A stretch of DNA of 64,000 nt from Fulvimarina sp039652615. Lineage in GTDB: Bacteria > Pseudomonadota > Alphaproteobacteria > Rhizobiales > Rhizobiaceae. Shown here piece by piece: positions 1-9,673 of this stretch; the stretch's first letter is position 1, and each line of letters begins with the position of its first letter. Location: contig NZ_JBDJAC010000006.1 in NCBI RefSeq assembly GCF_039652615.1, positions 186,001 through 250,000 on the forward strand. Reading direction: 5' to 3'. Position numbers and translations under genes: made by a program. A model generated the notes under the pieces. It saw only the letters and a program-made list of their open reading frames with translations, ran no database searches and was not told where the DNA came from.

Positions 1-606
1 GAGCCGGCTGCCGGGCCCGTGGCCACAGAGGAAGCCGAAATCATCGCCCAGCGGCAGAACCTTGTCGCGGATCGAGGCAAGCAGCGTTTCGTGGTCGCCG
101 CCCGGCAGATCGGTCCGCCCGATCGAGCCGTTGAAGAGGACGTCGCCCATCACGATGAACTTCGCCGCCCGGTAGACGAAGATCACGTGGCCGGGCGCGT
201 GGCCGGGCGTGTGCAGGACCTCGAATTCGTGGCCCGCGAAGGAGACCGTGTCGCCCTCGTCGAGCCAGCGGTCCGGAGTGCAGTTGCGGATTTCGCTTTT
301 CAGCCCGAACATCTTTGCCTGTTCGGCGAGATTGTCCATGAGCAGCTTGTCGTCCCTGTGCGAGCCGACGATGTCGACGCCGAGCATGTCCTTCAGCTCC
401 ATCGCGCCGCCGGCATGGTCGATATGGCCGTGGGTGATCCAGATCGCCTCGACCGTCACCCCCGCCGCCTCGACGGCATTCTTGATCTTCCCGGCCTCGC
501 CGCCCGGATCGACCACGACCCCGCTCTTCGTCTCTTCGTCGAAGAGCAGCGTGCAGTTCTGCTGGAACTCGGTGACGGGAATGATCTGCGCATTGAGCTG
601 AGCCAA
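1..606 (-). CDS. MBL-fold (glyoxalase II-like) metallohydrolase, C-terminus cut by window edge
   Basis: Metallo-beta-lactamase-fold hydrolase of the small glyoxalase II-like type, probably cytosolic. The sequence shows the di-metal motif THGHIDH at about residues 59-65, a later HTPGHAPGH segment carrying the next metal histidine, and GDVLF supplying the bridging aspartate. The substrate cannot be read from sequence; relatives hydrolyse S-acylglutathiones or related thioesters. I chose a TTG start (606) because AAGGAG lies about 8 nt upstream and the next residues (AQLNAQIIPVT) fit the family N-terminus; no in-frame ATG precedes it. 202 codons are visible and the stop lies outside the window. 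The plus-strand open frame across it is a shadow. Confidence 0.88.
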   Translation of the reverse strand, partial: MAQLNAQIIPVTEFQQNCTLLFDEETKSGVVVDPGGEAGKIKNAVEAAGVTVEAIWITHGHIDHAGGAMELKDMLGVDIVGSHRDDKLLMDNLAEQAKMFGLKSEIRNCTPDRWLDEGDTVSFAGHEFEVLHTPGHAPGHVIFVYRAAKFIVMGDVLFNGSIGRTDLPGGDHETLLASIRDKVLPLGDDFGFLCGHGPGSRL

Positions 607-804
607 GGGGCCGCTCCTTCGGTTGGTTTCACGTGTTGCACGCGAGAGACCGGAACGGGAGGGTAAGGTCAAGGGCGAAGCGCTTGCCGGGCAACGCAAA
701 CGGCTGGTGCACCCGGATCGCGCTTGAAGCCAAGGACACCGCCTGCCGGTTGAGGAATCGCACGGCTTCATGCAGTGTTCCAATCTTGAGGAGAGGACGG
801 GCGA

Positions 805-3141
805 ATGGCGCGCATCGAGGTTTGCGAGAAATTATCCGTGGTGTGCGTCGCGCTTTTCGGCGTTGCCAGTGCATCGACGCTTGGCTTTGGGACAGCGGCT
901 TTGGGCGTCGGCGCGGCCGGGCTCGCTTTTCCGGCGGTGATCCAGAATCTGCGGAGGCCGCAGAAGCCCGAACCTCATTCCGCCATGGTGAAACTTCAGA
1001 CGGTTCTTGAAGAGAACTTCGAAGCCTGGGCAAGCTCGGGCGATATTCAAAACGACCAGATCGCACCCATGGAGGCAGCGCTCGCGGCGGTACTGTCAAG
1101 CCTCGACCCCAATCCCGAACGGCTGATTGCGGCCGGGCGCAACAATGAAAAGCTAGCTTCGCTCGTTGTCGAGGAGGCGGCGATGACGGCAGCACACGAT
1201 TTTGCCGAAAGCGCCGATCCTCAGAACGCGATCAATCGGAGAGCGCTCGAAAGTCTGGTGATGCATGCCCTTGGCCTGCTCGATGGCGATCCGGCGTTCG
1301 AAGCGAAAGTCGTGCCCTGGTTCCAGCGGGAGGTGCTGGCCGATCTGGACGTGCTGAAAGATGGGCAGGCTCGCATTGAAGCCGAGGTGCGTCGGCTCGC
1401 AGATGCCACGGAAAAACAGGCCGGAGAGTTTGGCATCAAGGAAGGCATGCTGATCGCGCTGGCACGCCGATACGCCAGCAGCAATCCTGAGGACTTTGAC
1501 AGTGCCCTGAGGGGATTGGAACAGGCGCTGGAAGTCGCCCACAAGGAGCGGGAGCGCGGCCGGCTTCCATCAAACCTGTCCGAAGCCGTCGATTCGATCC
1601 TTGCCCGTGTCGATGAACTGAACGAGCTTGGCGAACTCGTTGCCGCTGCACGGGCGCTTGACACGGAAATTACAGCCCACGAGGAAGAAGATCAGCGGCG
1701 AAAGGCAGAGGCATCGAGACTGTATGAGAAGGGTGTGGCCCAAGCGATCCTGACTCGCGACGCGGCCCCGGCCGCGAAATATCTCCTTCGAAATCTCGAT
1801 CTGGAAACTGCCGAGGCCGAACGGTTCGATGCGCTCCGCCGATTGCAGGAAGAATGGTATGTGCGCGGTCGGGACAAGGGGCTGAATTTTGATCTGGAAG
1901 TCTCGATCGAACTTGCGCGGCTTTCAGTTGATGAAGGCGCCCATCCAGATCAGCGCGGTGCTGCCCTGAACAATCTGGCGATCTCACTTCTAACTTTGGG
2001 CGGGCGCGAGAATGGGACGGAGCGTCTTGATAAGGCGGTGACGGCCTGTCGCGCGGCGCTTGAGGAGCAAACGCGGGATCGTGTTCCGCTTGACTGGGCG
2101 AAGACGCAGAACAATCTCGGCAACGCGCTTTTGAGGTTGGGCGAGCGCGAGATCGGGACAGAGCACCTTCAGGAGGCAGTGACGGCCTATCGCGGGTCGC
2201 TCGAGGAGCGAACGCGTGAACGCGTTCCGCTCGATTGGGCGATGACGCAGAGTAATCTCGGCACCGCGCTTTCGAGCCTGGGCGAGCGCGAGAGCGGGAC
2301 GGGGCGTCTTGAGGAGGCGGTAAAGGCTTATCGAGCGGCGCTTGAGGAGCGAACGCGTGAACGTTTTCCGCTCGAATGGGCCGCGACGCAGAACGAACTC
2401 GGCACCGCGCTTTGGAGGCTGGGTGAGCGCAAGAGCGGCAGGGGGCGTCTTGAGGAGGCGGTGACGGCCTATCGCGCGGCGCTTGAGGAGCGAACGCGGG
2501 ATCGCGTTCCGCTCGACTGGGCGATGACGCAGAACAATCTCGGCAACGCGCTTTCGAGCCTGGGCGAGCGCGAGAGCGGGACGGGGCGTCTTGATGAGGC
2601 GGTAAAGGCTTATCGCGCAGCGCTTGAGGAATATACGCGGGATCGTGTTCCGCTAAACTGGGCCGCGACGCAGAACAATCTCGGCATCGCGCTTCAATCG
2701 CTGGGCGAACGCGAGAGCGGGACGGGACGTCTCGAGGAGGCGGTGACGGCCTATCGCGCGGCACTCGAGGAGCGAACGCGGGATCGTGTCCCGCTGGACT
2801 GGGCGATTACGCGTAACAATCTCGGCAACGCGCTTCATGCACTGGGTAAGCGCGAGAGCGGGACGGGGCGTCTCGAGGAGGCGGTGACGGCCTATCGCGC
2901 GGCGCTGGAGGAGCGAACGCGGGATCGTGTTCCGCTTTACTGGGCGCAGACACGTGAGAACATGGCGCTGGCTTATCGCGCTTTGTATGAGAAGACCGAG
3001 ATTGGAGATGATCTCACCGCTGCGATCGAGGCGGTGGATGATGCCCTTTCGGTCTATTCGGCGGACCAAACGCCGTTCCTCTTCCAGAAGGCTAGCGCGC
3101 TTCGCGAGCAACTCTTGGCCCTGCGGAATGGGAAGAGTTGA
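805..3141 (+). CDS. Membrane-anchored protein with tandem 47-residue TPR-like repeats
   Basis: Predicted scaffold protein of 778 residues. A GAGAGGA ribosome site precedes the ATG. Residues about 10-45 form a hydrophobic, Ala/Gly-rich stretch that could be a membrane anchor. Residues about 60-385 are charged, helical and without a recognisable domain. From about residue 388 onward there are eight repeats of 47 residues with the core pattern W-A-x-T-Q-N-N-L-G ... L-G-E-R-E ... A-V-x-A-Y-R-A-A-L-E, a TPR-like helical hairpin variant. The repeats are nearly identical in DNA, indicating recent duplication. TPR arrays bind partner proteins; here the partner is unknown. No enzymatic domain (CHAT, STAND) is attached. 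It stands alone between genes of opposite orientation. Confidence 0.85.
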   Translation: MARIEVCEKLSVVCVALFGVASASTLGFGTAALGVGAAGLAFPAVIQNLRRPQKPEPHSAMVKLQTVLEENFEAWASSGDIQNDQIAPMEAALAAVLSSLDPNPERLIAAGRNNEKLASLVVEEAAMTAAHDFAESADPQNAINRRALESLVMHALGLLDGDPAFEAKVVPWFQREVLADLDVLKDGQARIEAEVRRLADATEKQAGEFGIKEGMLIALARRYASSNPEDFDSALRGLEQALEVAHKERERGRLPSNLSEAVDSILARVDELNELGELVAAARALDTEITAHEEEDQRRKAEASRLYEKGVAQAILTRDAAPAAKYLLRNLDLETAEAERFDALRRLQEEWYVRGRDKGLNFDLEVSIELARLSVDEGAHPDQRGAALNNLAISLLTLGGRENGTERLDKAVTACRAALEEQTRDRVPLDWAKTQNNLGNALLRLGEREIGTEHLQEAVTAYRGSLEERTRERVPLDWAMTQSNLGTALSSLGERESGTGRLEEAVKAYRAALEERTRERFPLEWAATQNELGTALWRLGERKSGRGRLEEAVTAYRAALEERTRDRVPLDWAMTQNNLGNALSSLGERESGTGRLDEAVKAYRAALEEYTRDRVPLNWAATQNNLGIALQSLGERESGTGRLEEAVTAYRAALEERTRDRVPLDWAITRNNLGNALHALGKRESGTGRLEEAVTAYRAALEERTRDRVPLYWAQTRENMALAYRALYEKTEIGDDLTAAIEAVDDALSVYSADQTPFLFQKASALREQLLALRNGKS
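1966..2952 (+). repeat. 141-bp in-frame tandem repeat (TPR array)
   Basis: An anchor motif encoding N-[NE]-L-[GA] recurs at 1966, 2107, 2248, 2389, 2530, 2671, 2812 and 2953, each exactly 141 nt (47 codons) after the last. The middle units (2248-2811) are the most alike at DNA level; the outer ones diverge. This is a coding minisatellite inside the TPR gene, not a CRISPR array. Confidence 0.93.
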
Positions 3142-3150
3142 ACCGCGCTG

Positions 3151-3176
3151 GATTCTCGGGACGGAGCCCGAGAATG
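3151..3176. repeat. Short palindrome after the TPR gene
   Basis: Perfect 9-bp inverted repeat ATTCTCGGG / CCCGAGAAT around a 6-nt loop, 10 nt after the TPR stop codon. No T tract follows on either strand, so it is a weak terminator at best. It resembles short palindromes widely scattered in alphaproteobacterial intergenic DNA (from memory, not checked). Confidence 0.55.
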
Positions 3177-3232
3177 ACCAAGGCGCGAGGACCGTGCGGC
3201 GGGGCGGGGCGTGCCCGCCGCGAAATTGACCC

Positions 3233-3990
3233 CTACGGCTTGATCCGCCAGCCCGTTTTGAAAATCCACCAGATCGTGGTCATGGCCACGGCCATGAAGG
3301 CCAAGGTCATCGACAGGCTGACATAGATCGAGACATCGGAGGTCTCGAAAAAGGCCCAGCGGAAGCCGGAGACGAGGTAGAGTACGGGATTGGCGAGGCT
3401 CACATCGCGCCAGAAATCCGGCAGCATGTCGATGGAATAGAAGGTGCCACCCAGAAAGGTGAGCGGGGTGATGACCAGAAGCGGAACCAGCTGCAGCTGC
3501 TCGAAGCCATCGGCCCAGATGCCGATGATGAAGCCGAGAAGCGAGAAGGTGAAGCCCGTCAGCACCAGGAAGAGCAGCATCCAGACGGGGTGGGCGATGT
3601 GGAAGTCGACGAAGATCGTCGCCGTCGCCAGAATGATGAGGCCGATCATGATGGATTTCGTCGCCGCCGCCCCGACGAAGCCTAGGACGATCTCCACCGC
3701 CGAAACGGGGGCCGACAGCACTTCGTAGATCGTGCCGGCAAAGCGCGGGAAGTAGATGCCGAAGGCCGCGTTCGAGATCGATTGGGTGAGAAGCTGGAGC
3801 ATGATGAGCCCCGGCACGATGAAGGCGCCATAGGCAACGCCGTCGATTTCGTTGATGCGGCTGCCAATCGCTGCGCCGAAGACGATGAAATAGAGCGAGG
3901 TCGAGAGCACCGGCGAGACGATCGACTGGCCGATCGTGCGGATCGCCCGGTGGATCTCGAACATGTAGATGGCTTTGACGGCGTGCCAGT

Positions 3991-3994
<4 letters not shown>
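3233..3994 (-). CDS. ABC-2 type transporter permease
   Basis: Integral inner-membrane permease of an ABC exporter, 253 residues, with about six hydrophobic segments (for example residues 25-45, 57-77, 100-125, 135-160, 165-185 and 225-245), typical of ABC-2 (YadH/DrrB-like) permeases. Its start overlaps the stop of the ATPase gene by 4 nt (ATGA), so the two are translationally coupled and form one exporter. The substrate is not evident; the family covers drugs, polysaccharides and lipids. No periplasmic adaptor or outer-membrane gene is adjacent. Confidence 0.88.
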
Positions 3995-4932
<938 letters not shown>

Positions 4933-5069
4933 ATGCGGCTTTCGTCCATCGTCCCGGCTCATTTGCGGCTGATCCGCTGCCGCAGCGAATGGCGGCGCGT
5001 AGCGGGAAGGTAAGGGCTGCTTATGCGAAATAAAGGACGCTGGCTCACATGGCCCGGCGACACTGCGTT

Positions 5070-5744
5070 TCAGGTCGGGCGTTCGCGCCCGTCCGGCTTG
5101 GCGCCGGACCGCGTTGCGGCCATCAAAAGGAGGCCGAGCGTCGTGGCGTTGAGGATGTGCCAGAGGAAATGGGTGCCCATCGGCCATATATCGCAAAGCG
5201 GACCATCGGCGATGCGAAAGCCCAGGGAGACACAGAAGACGAGACCCGCGCCTAAAACCAGTGGGCCGGCGGGATGGCGCTTCGCGAGCAGGTAACCGCC
5301 GATGCCGAGCATGGCGAAGAGACCCGGCAGATAGGAGGCCGACCCGCCGACAATGGGCGAAAAGACCGGCTCGGCAAGCGGTGAGACGGCGAAGAACAGC
5401 AGCGTCCCGATCGCGGTCGCGATCCGCCCGAACCCGACGAAGCGGCGTAGCGCATAGGCAAAATAGGCGAAGATGAAGACCGTGATCGGCAGGACATCGG
5501 CGAGCCCCGCCCAGCGGGTTGCGAAAGTGTGGAAGAGGAAGGAGCCGATGCCGATGATGAAGACCAGACCGATCAGGGCAAGTTCGAGAAGGCCGGGTTT
5601 TCTGTTTTCAGTGCGTTGTGCGAACACGAAAATGGCTGCGAGAATGAAGGCAGCGTTGGTGACCGCGTTGATCGGCTCGGACCAGAAGGTCGCATCCGTC
5701 CGCTCGCAATAGGCATTGATCGTCTGGGACCAGTCCATGTCCAT
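5070..5744 (-). CDS. Ceramidase-family (CREST) integral membrane hydrolase
   Basis: About 222 residues with seven predicted membrane helices. Diagnostic features of the alkaline ceramidase/CREST family are visible: an N-terminal YCER...EPINAVTN segment, GSFLFHTFATRWAGLADVLPI supplying a zinc histidine and an aspartate, and a late H-x3-H in GTHFLWH. Family members hydrolyse amide bonds of ceramide-like lipids; the bacterial substrate is unknown. Two ATGs (5744 and 5738) are possible: GGAAAG abuts the first and sits 6 nt before the second, so 5738 is slightly favoured. It is followed by a transporter pair and preceded by an SDR on the same strand, with no overlap. Confidence 0.83.
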   Translation of the reverse strand: MDMDWSQTINAYCERTDATFWSEPINAVTNAAFILAAIFVFAQRTENRKPGLLELALIGLVFIIGIGSFLFHTFATRWAGLADVLPITVFIFAYFAYALRRFVGFGRIATAIGTLLFFAVSPLAEPVFSPIVGGSASYLPGLFAMLGIGGYLLAKRHPAGPLVLGAGLVFCVSLGFRIADGPLCDIWPMGTHFLWHILNATTLGLLLMAATRSGAKPDGRERPT

Positions 5745-5804
5745 CTTTCCGGGTTCATCTGGCGCAGCTGGACCGCCCTGCTCAGCGCGTCTTCAGGCTC
5801 TTTC

Positions 5805-6464
5805 TTACCACTGGATCGGTTCGTTGTTTTGGTCCCAGAACGTGCCGGTCTCCTTCGGCGTCCGGGCATCGAGCGTCGTCACCAGATTGTCGGCGGCCAC
5901 CGCCGGCTCGTCGGTCGAATGACGATACTGGAAGTCGGCGGTGAAGGGCGTCGCGACCGTTCCCGGATGAAGGGCGACCAGCACGGCCTGTTTGTGGCTG
6001 CGCTTCAATTCGATCGCCGTCGTGCGCAAGAACTGGTTCAGGGCGGCCTTCGATGCGCGATAGGCATACCAGCCGCCAAGCCCGTTATCGCCGATCGAGC
6101 CGATCCGCGCCGACAAAACACCGATCTTCACCGGACTGTCGCGTTCGAGTTTCGGCATCAGATGTTTCAGCACCAGAAGCGGTCCGGTGGCGTTTATGGC
6201 GAAGAGTTTCGCCAGTTCGTCCGCTTCGCACTCGCCGAGTTTCTTCTCCGGCTTGCCGCGCTTCGCCGTCAAAACGCCTGTCGCGATGAAGATCCGGTCG
6301 AACGGTCCTTCAATGGTGGCCATGGCCCGCTCGATGCTCGCCTCGTCGGTGACGTCCAGCCCATCTGCGCTGCGCGAGAGCGTGACGACTTCGCCATCCT
6401 CTCCGCAGCGCTCGACAAGCGCGGTGCCGATCCCGCCGGATGCACCGATGATGAGTGTTTTCAT
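5805..6464 (-). CDS. Short-chain dehydrogenase/reductase
   Basis: NAD(P)-dependent SDR oxidoreductase, 219 residues, resembling the C-factor/CsgA-like subgroup. The Rossmann dinucleotide motif is IIGASGGIG near the N-terminus, the structural NATG motif is at about residue 90, and the active-site Y-R-A-S-K (YxxxK) is at about residues 135-139. The substrate is unknown. It shares orientation with the neighbouring ceramidase-family and DhaK genes but is separated by 40-60 nt from each, so a shared transcript is possible, not proven. Confidence 0.87.
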   Translation of the reverse strand: MKTLIIGASGGIGTALVERCGEDGEVVTLSRSADGLDVTDEASIERAMATIEGPFDRIFIATGVLTAKRGKPEKKLGECEADELAKLFAINATGPLLVLKHLMPKLERDSPVKIGVLSARIGSIGDNGLGGWYAYRASKAALNQFLRTTAIELKRSHKQAVLVALHPGTVATPFTADFQYRHSTDEPAVAADNLVTTLDARTPKETGTFWDQNNEPIQW

Positions 6465-6504
6465 GGGCTTGGATGTCCTCTCTTCGATCTCGATAGGGTC
6501 CGCC

Positions 6505-8139
6505 TCAGAGCGAGCCGAGCGCCTCGAAGGCGATCGCCACCGCTTCGGCGCCGGGATCTTTGTGCCCCTTCAACTCCTCCGAGCGCACATAGGCGGAACG
6601 GCCGGCTCCAGCCCGACCCATCTCGGCCGTTTCATCTGCACCCTCCCGCGCAGCCTTCGCGGCCTCTTCAACCGACCCGCCCTTGAGAAGAGAATCGATC
6701 GCCGGTTCGAGCGCGTCGATCATGGTCCGGTCGCCGCGTTCCGCCCCGCCGGCTTCCTTCATGCGGTTCAATCCGGCTTCGAGCGCTTCCGGCAGCTTCC
6801 GGCCGTCGGACAGCGCCTCGCCGGCCGAGGCGAAGAACAGCGACAGGAGAACCCCCGACGATCCGCCCATCGTCTTTGTCAGGTCGAGACCGATCGCTTC
6901 AAGGAGCTTGGACGGTTCGGCAAGCGGCAACCGATCCCGGTCGTCGAGAAGCGCGTTCGCGGCGCTCGCAAGCGTCGCTCCTGTATCGCCATCCCCGCTA
7001 TGGGCGTCGAGCCGGTCGAGTGCGTCGCGCGCGCCAAGAAGCGCCTCGCAGACCTGAGTCAGAACGGCTTCAGCCCGTTCGTCTTTCGAGGGAGCCGCGC
7101 GCTCCGGTGTGAGCCCGTCCGGAAGCGGGATCGGCGAGATTTTGACAGATTCGCGGACGGGTGCCCAGGCATGGGGCTCGGCCGGTCGCTCGAGCGCTTC
7201 GACAAACGCGTCTTCAGCCGGCAGCAGCGACACCGAAAACCCGCGCATGTCGAGCGATGTCATCAGCGGCGCGGGACCGGCGATCCGCGTAATCCGCGAC
7301 CCGAGGGGCGAGGATAGAAGTTCGTTCGCAAGGATAGCGCCTTCGAGACCCGTCAGCCCGCCGAGATCGTTGAGAAGCGCGATGATGGGCCCGTCGCCCG
7401 TCATGGCCTGCTCCAGCTTCTCGACGATTTTTCCCATTGCGCCGGCCGCATCCGTATGTGCAACCGTCTCGGCCCCCGGCTCGCCGTGAATGCCCAGACC
7501 GAGTTCCGCCTTGCCCTCGGCGATCCGGTCCGCCTCATGGTCGCCGCCCGGCACATGGCAGGGCGTCAGCGACATGCCGATGGAGACGGCGCTTGCCGCG
7601 ACCCGCCTCGCGATCGCAGCCACCTCCTCGAGCGGTCTGCCCTCGTCGCAGAGTGCTCCGGCGATCTTGTGAACGAAGAGCGTGCCGGCAAGCCCGCGTT
7701 TCTGGTCGATCTCGGGCAGCGCCACGTCGTCCGCGACGATCACCATCTCGACGCTCTTCCCAAGGGCTCGGGCGCGCTGGGCCGCCAGACCGAAGTTCAG
7801 CCGGTCGCCGGTGTAGTTCTTGACGATCAGCAGGCATCCGGCCTCGCCGGTAACGGCAAGAATCCCTGCGAGCACGGCGTCGACGGAGGGAGAGGCGAAG
7901 ATCGAGCCACAGACCGCCGCCGTCAACATGCCTCGTCCGACAAAACCGGCATGGGCGGGCTCGTGCCCCGAGCCGCCGCCTGAGATCACGGCGACCTTCT
8001 GCGGATCGCGCTCGGTTCGCGCAACCACCCGAATGTGCGGATAGCCATCGAGCCGGGTCAGGCGGCCACCTGAGATTCGGATCAAACCGTCGAGCGCTTC
8101 GTCGACGATGGTCTCGCGAGAATTGACGAAATAATCCAT
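6505..8139 (-). CDS. dhaK: Dihydroxyacetone kinase, fused DhaK-DhaL (ATP-dependent)
   Basis: Single-chain kinase that phosphorylates dihydroxyacetone, glyceraldehyde or similar trioses with ATP. The N-terminal DhaK half (residues about 1-325) carries GGGSGHEPAHAGFVG and the substrate-binding histidine in LGIHGEPG. The C-terminal DhaL half (about 350-544) carries the nucleotide-site aspartates in DAHSGDGDTG and the MGGSSG loop. The start at 8139 is set by GGAGG 5-9 nt upstream; an ATG five codons earlier lies before that ribosome site. Fusion to DhaL indicates the ATP-dependent rather than the PTS-dependent form. Confidence 0.93.
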   Translation of the reverse strand: MDYFVNSRETIVDEALDGLIRISGGRLTRLDGYPHIRVVARTERDPQKVAVISGGGSGHEPAHAGFVGRGMLTAAVCGSIFASPSVDAVLAGILAVTGEAGCLLIVKNYTGDRLNFGLAAQRARALGKSVEMVIVADDVALPEIDQKRGLAGTLFVHKIAGALCDEGRPLEEVAAIARRVAASAVSIGMSLTPCHVPGGDHEADRIAEGKAELGLGIHGEPGAETVAHTDAAGAMGKIVEKLEQAMTGDGPIIALLNDLGGLTGLEGAILANELLSSPLGSRITRIAGPAPLMTSLDMRGFSVSLLPAEDAFVEALERPAEPHAWAPVRESVKISPIPLPDGLTPERAAPSKDERAEAVLTQVCEALLGARDALDRLDAHSGDGDTGATLASAANALLDDRDRLPLAEPSKLLEAIGLDLTKTMGGSSGVLLSLFFASAGEALSDGRKLPEALEAGLNRMKEAGGAERGDRTMIDALEPAIDSLLKGGSVEEAAKAAREGADETAEMGRAGAGRSAYVRSEELKGHKDPGAEAVAIAFEALGSL

Positions 8140-8250
8140 GGGTGCCTCCTCCATTCCGTCGGCCTTTGCGAGCGGCCGGTCGTTCGTCAGGAGAATAGAG
8201 CGCGCAACGGACGCGTCACCCGCGTCGTCCGGCCACGGGCCGGGAGCATG

Positions 8251-8350
8251 ATGCCGAAAAATTGCATGACTTTTCGGATCACTTCATGCGGAAAAACAAA
8301 GACTTGGAGCAAGATTCCAAGCCGGACTTATCGCATTTTGCTCTTGGAAA
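8251..8350 (+). repeat. Dispersed intergenic repeat, family 2, copy 1
   Basis: About 100 nt that align with 38775-38874: both begin ATGnCGAAA, share TTTCGGATCAC and TCATGCGG, and end in a TCGCATT...GCTCT block. Internal CCGAAAA / TTTTCGG arms can form a hairpin. It lies in the 345-nt gap between dhaK and asd, where no gene is seen. It resembles repeats I recall from rhizobial genomes; identity with a named family was not tested. Confidence 0.6.
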
Positions 8351-8427
8351 CAGAAGTGCGCGGACATACGCTTGGAAGCCGTTTTGACTTCGCCCCCAAG
8401 TGTTTGTCCGCGCTCGTGCCGTCATTG

Positions 8428-8455
8428 TCATCCCCGCGAGCGATGGCGGGGATGA
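8428..8455. repeat. Perfect palindrome downstream of asd
   Basis: Perfect 10-bp stem TCATCCCCGC / GCGGGGATGA with an 8-nt loop, 30 nt beyond the asd stop. No T tract follows on the minus strand, so it is either a poor terminator, an mRNA 3'-end stabiliser or a REP-like element. Confidence 0.6.
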
Positions 8456-8484
8456 TACTGGTGCATTGAGAGCCTGATGGCTGC

Positions 8485-9516
8485 TCAGGCAGCCTCACGC
8501 TTGTCGAGATAGCCGCGCTCGATCAGCAGCTCTGCGATCTGGACCGTGTTGAGCGCTGCGCCCTTGCGCAGATTGTCCGACACCACCCAGATGTTGAGGC
8601 CGTTGTCGAGGGTCTGGTCCTCGCGGATGCGGGAGATGAAGGTCGCGTCGTCGCCAGCCGATTCCAGCGGCGTGACGTAGCCGCCATCCTCGCGCTTGTC
8701 GACGACGAGACAGCCCGGCGCCTCGCGCAGGATGTCGCGGGCCTCGTCCGCCGTGATCGGGTTCTCGAACTCGATGTTGACGGCTTCCGAATGGCCGACG
8801 AAGACCGGGACGCGCACGGCCGTGCAGGTGACCTTGATCTTCGGGTCCAGCATCTTCTTGGTCTCGGCCATCACCTTCCACTCTTCCTTGGTGGAGCCGT
8901 CCTCCATGAAGACGTCGATATGGGGGATGACGTTGAAGGCGATGCGCTTGGTGAACTTCTTGGCTTCCACGGGATCGGCGACGAAGACCGCGCGCGACTG
9001 CTGGAAGAGCTCGTCCATGCCGTCCTTGCCCGCGCCGGACACAGACTGATAGGTCGAGACGACGATGCGCTTGATCTTGGCGTGATCGTGCAGCGGCTTC
9101 AGCGCGACGACGAGCTGCGCGGTCGAGCAGTTCGGATTGGCGATGATGTTTTTCTTCGAATAGCCCTCGATCGCGTCCGGGTTCACCTCGGGCACGATGA
9201 GCGGCACATCCTGATCGTAGCGCCAGGCCGAGGAGTTATCGATGACGATGCACCCTTGCGCGCCGATCTTCGGGCTCATCTCCTTGGAGACCGTGCCGCC
9301 GGCGCTCATCAGGCAGATGTCCACGTCGGAGAAGTCGTAACCTTCGAGGTTCTTCACCTTCAGCGTCTTGTCGCCGTAGGAAACCTCCTGGCCGACCGAG
9401 CGGCGGGAGGCGAGTGCCACGACCTGATCGGCCGGGAAGTTGCGCTCGGCGAGGATGGACAGCATTTCGCGCCCGACATTGCCGGTGGCGCCTGCGATCG
9501 CGACTTTGTAACCCAT
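8485..9516 (-). CDS. asd: Aspartate-semialdehyde dehydrogenase
   Basis: Catalyses NADPH-dependent reduction of aspartyl phosphate to aspartate semialdehyde, feeding lysine, diaminopimelate, threonine and methionine synthesis. 343 residues, full family length. The N-terminal GATGNVGREML dinucleotide loop, the active-site cysteine in NPNCST (about residue 130) and the SVSGAGKDG segment are visible. Start ATG at 9516. A palindrome lies just past the stop. It stands alone on the minus strand. Confidence 0.96.
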   Translation of the reverse strand: MGYKVAIAGATGNVGREMLSILAERNFPADQVVALASRRSVGQEVSYGDKTLKVKNLEGYDFSDVDICLMSAGGTVSKEMSPKIGAQGCIVIDNSSAWRYDQDVPLIVPEVNPDAIEGYSKKNIIANPNCSTAQLVVALKPLHDHAKIKRIVVSTYQSVSGAGKDGMDELFQQSRAVFVADPVEAKKFTKRIAFNVIPHIDVFMEDGSTKEEWKVMAETKKMLDPKIKVTCTAVRVPVFVGHSEAVNIEFENPITADEARDILREAPGCLVVDKREDGGYVTPLESAGDDATFISRIREDQTLDNGLNIWVVSDNLRKGAALNTVQIAELLIERGYLDKREAA

Positions 9517-9673
9517 GGGGTTTCGACCTTTTCGCTCTCCCCGACCTTCGGATCGAATACGCTTCTCCGCCGCCCCGGGGGAGAGAAGCGGGGCGGGCGT
9601 CAGCTGTTCGACGTTTTAATGAGCGAGCGTATGGTCATGATGGCGCGAGATATGGGCGGAATGCGTGTATTTG

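Noticed and set aside
1670..2764. 364-codon open frame antisense to the TPR repeats
   Set aside because: It exists because the 141-bp repeat keeps the antisense frame open in every unit; composition is Arg/Ser/Pro-rich and no start signal is present.
1966..2952. CRISPR array reading of the tandem repeats
   Set aside because: Repeats are contiguous, in frame and 141 nt long without unique spacers; no cas genes nearby.
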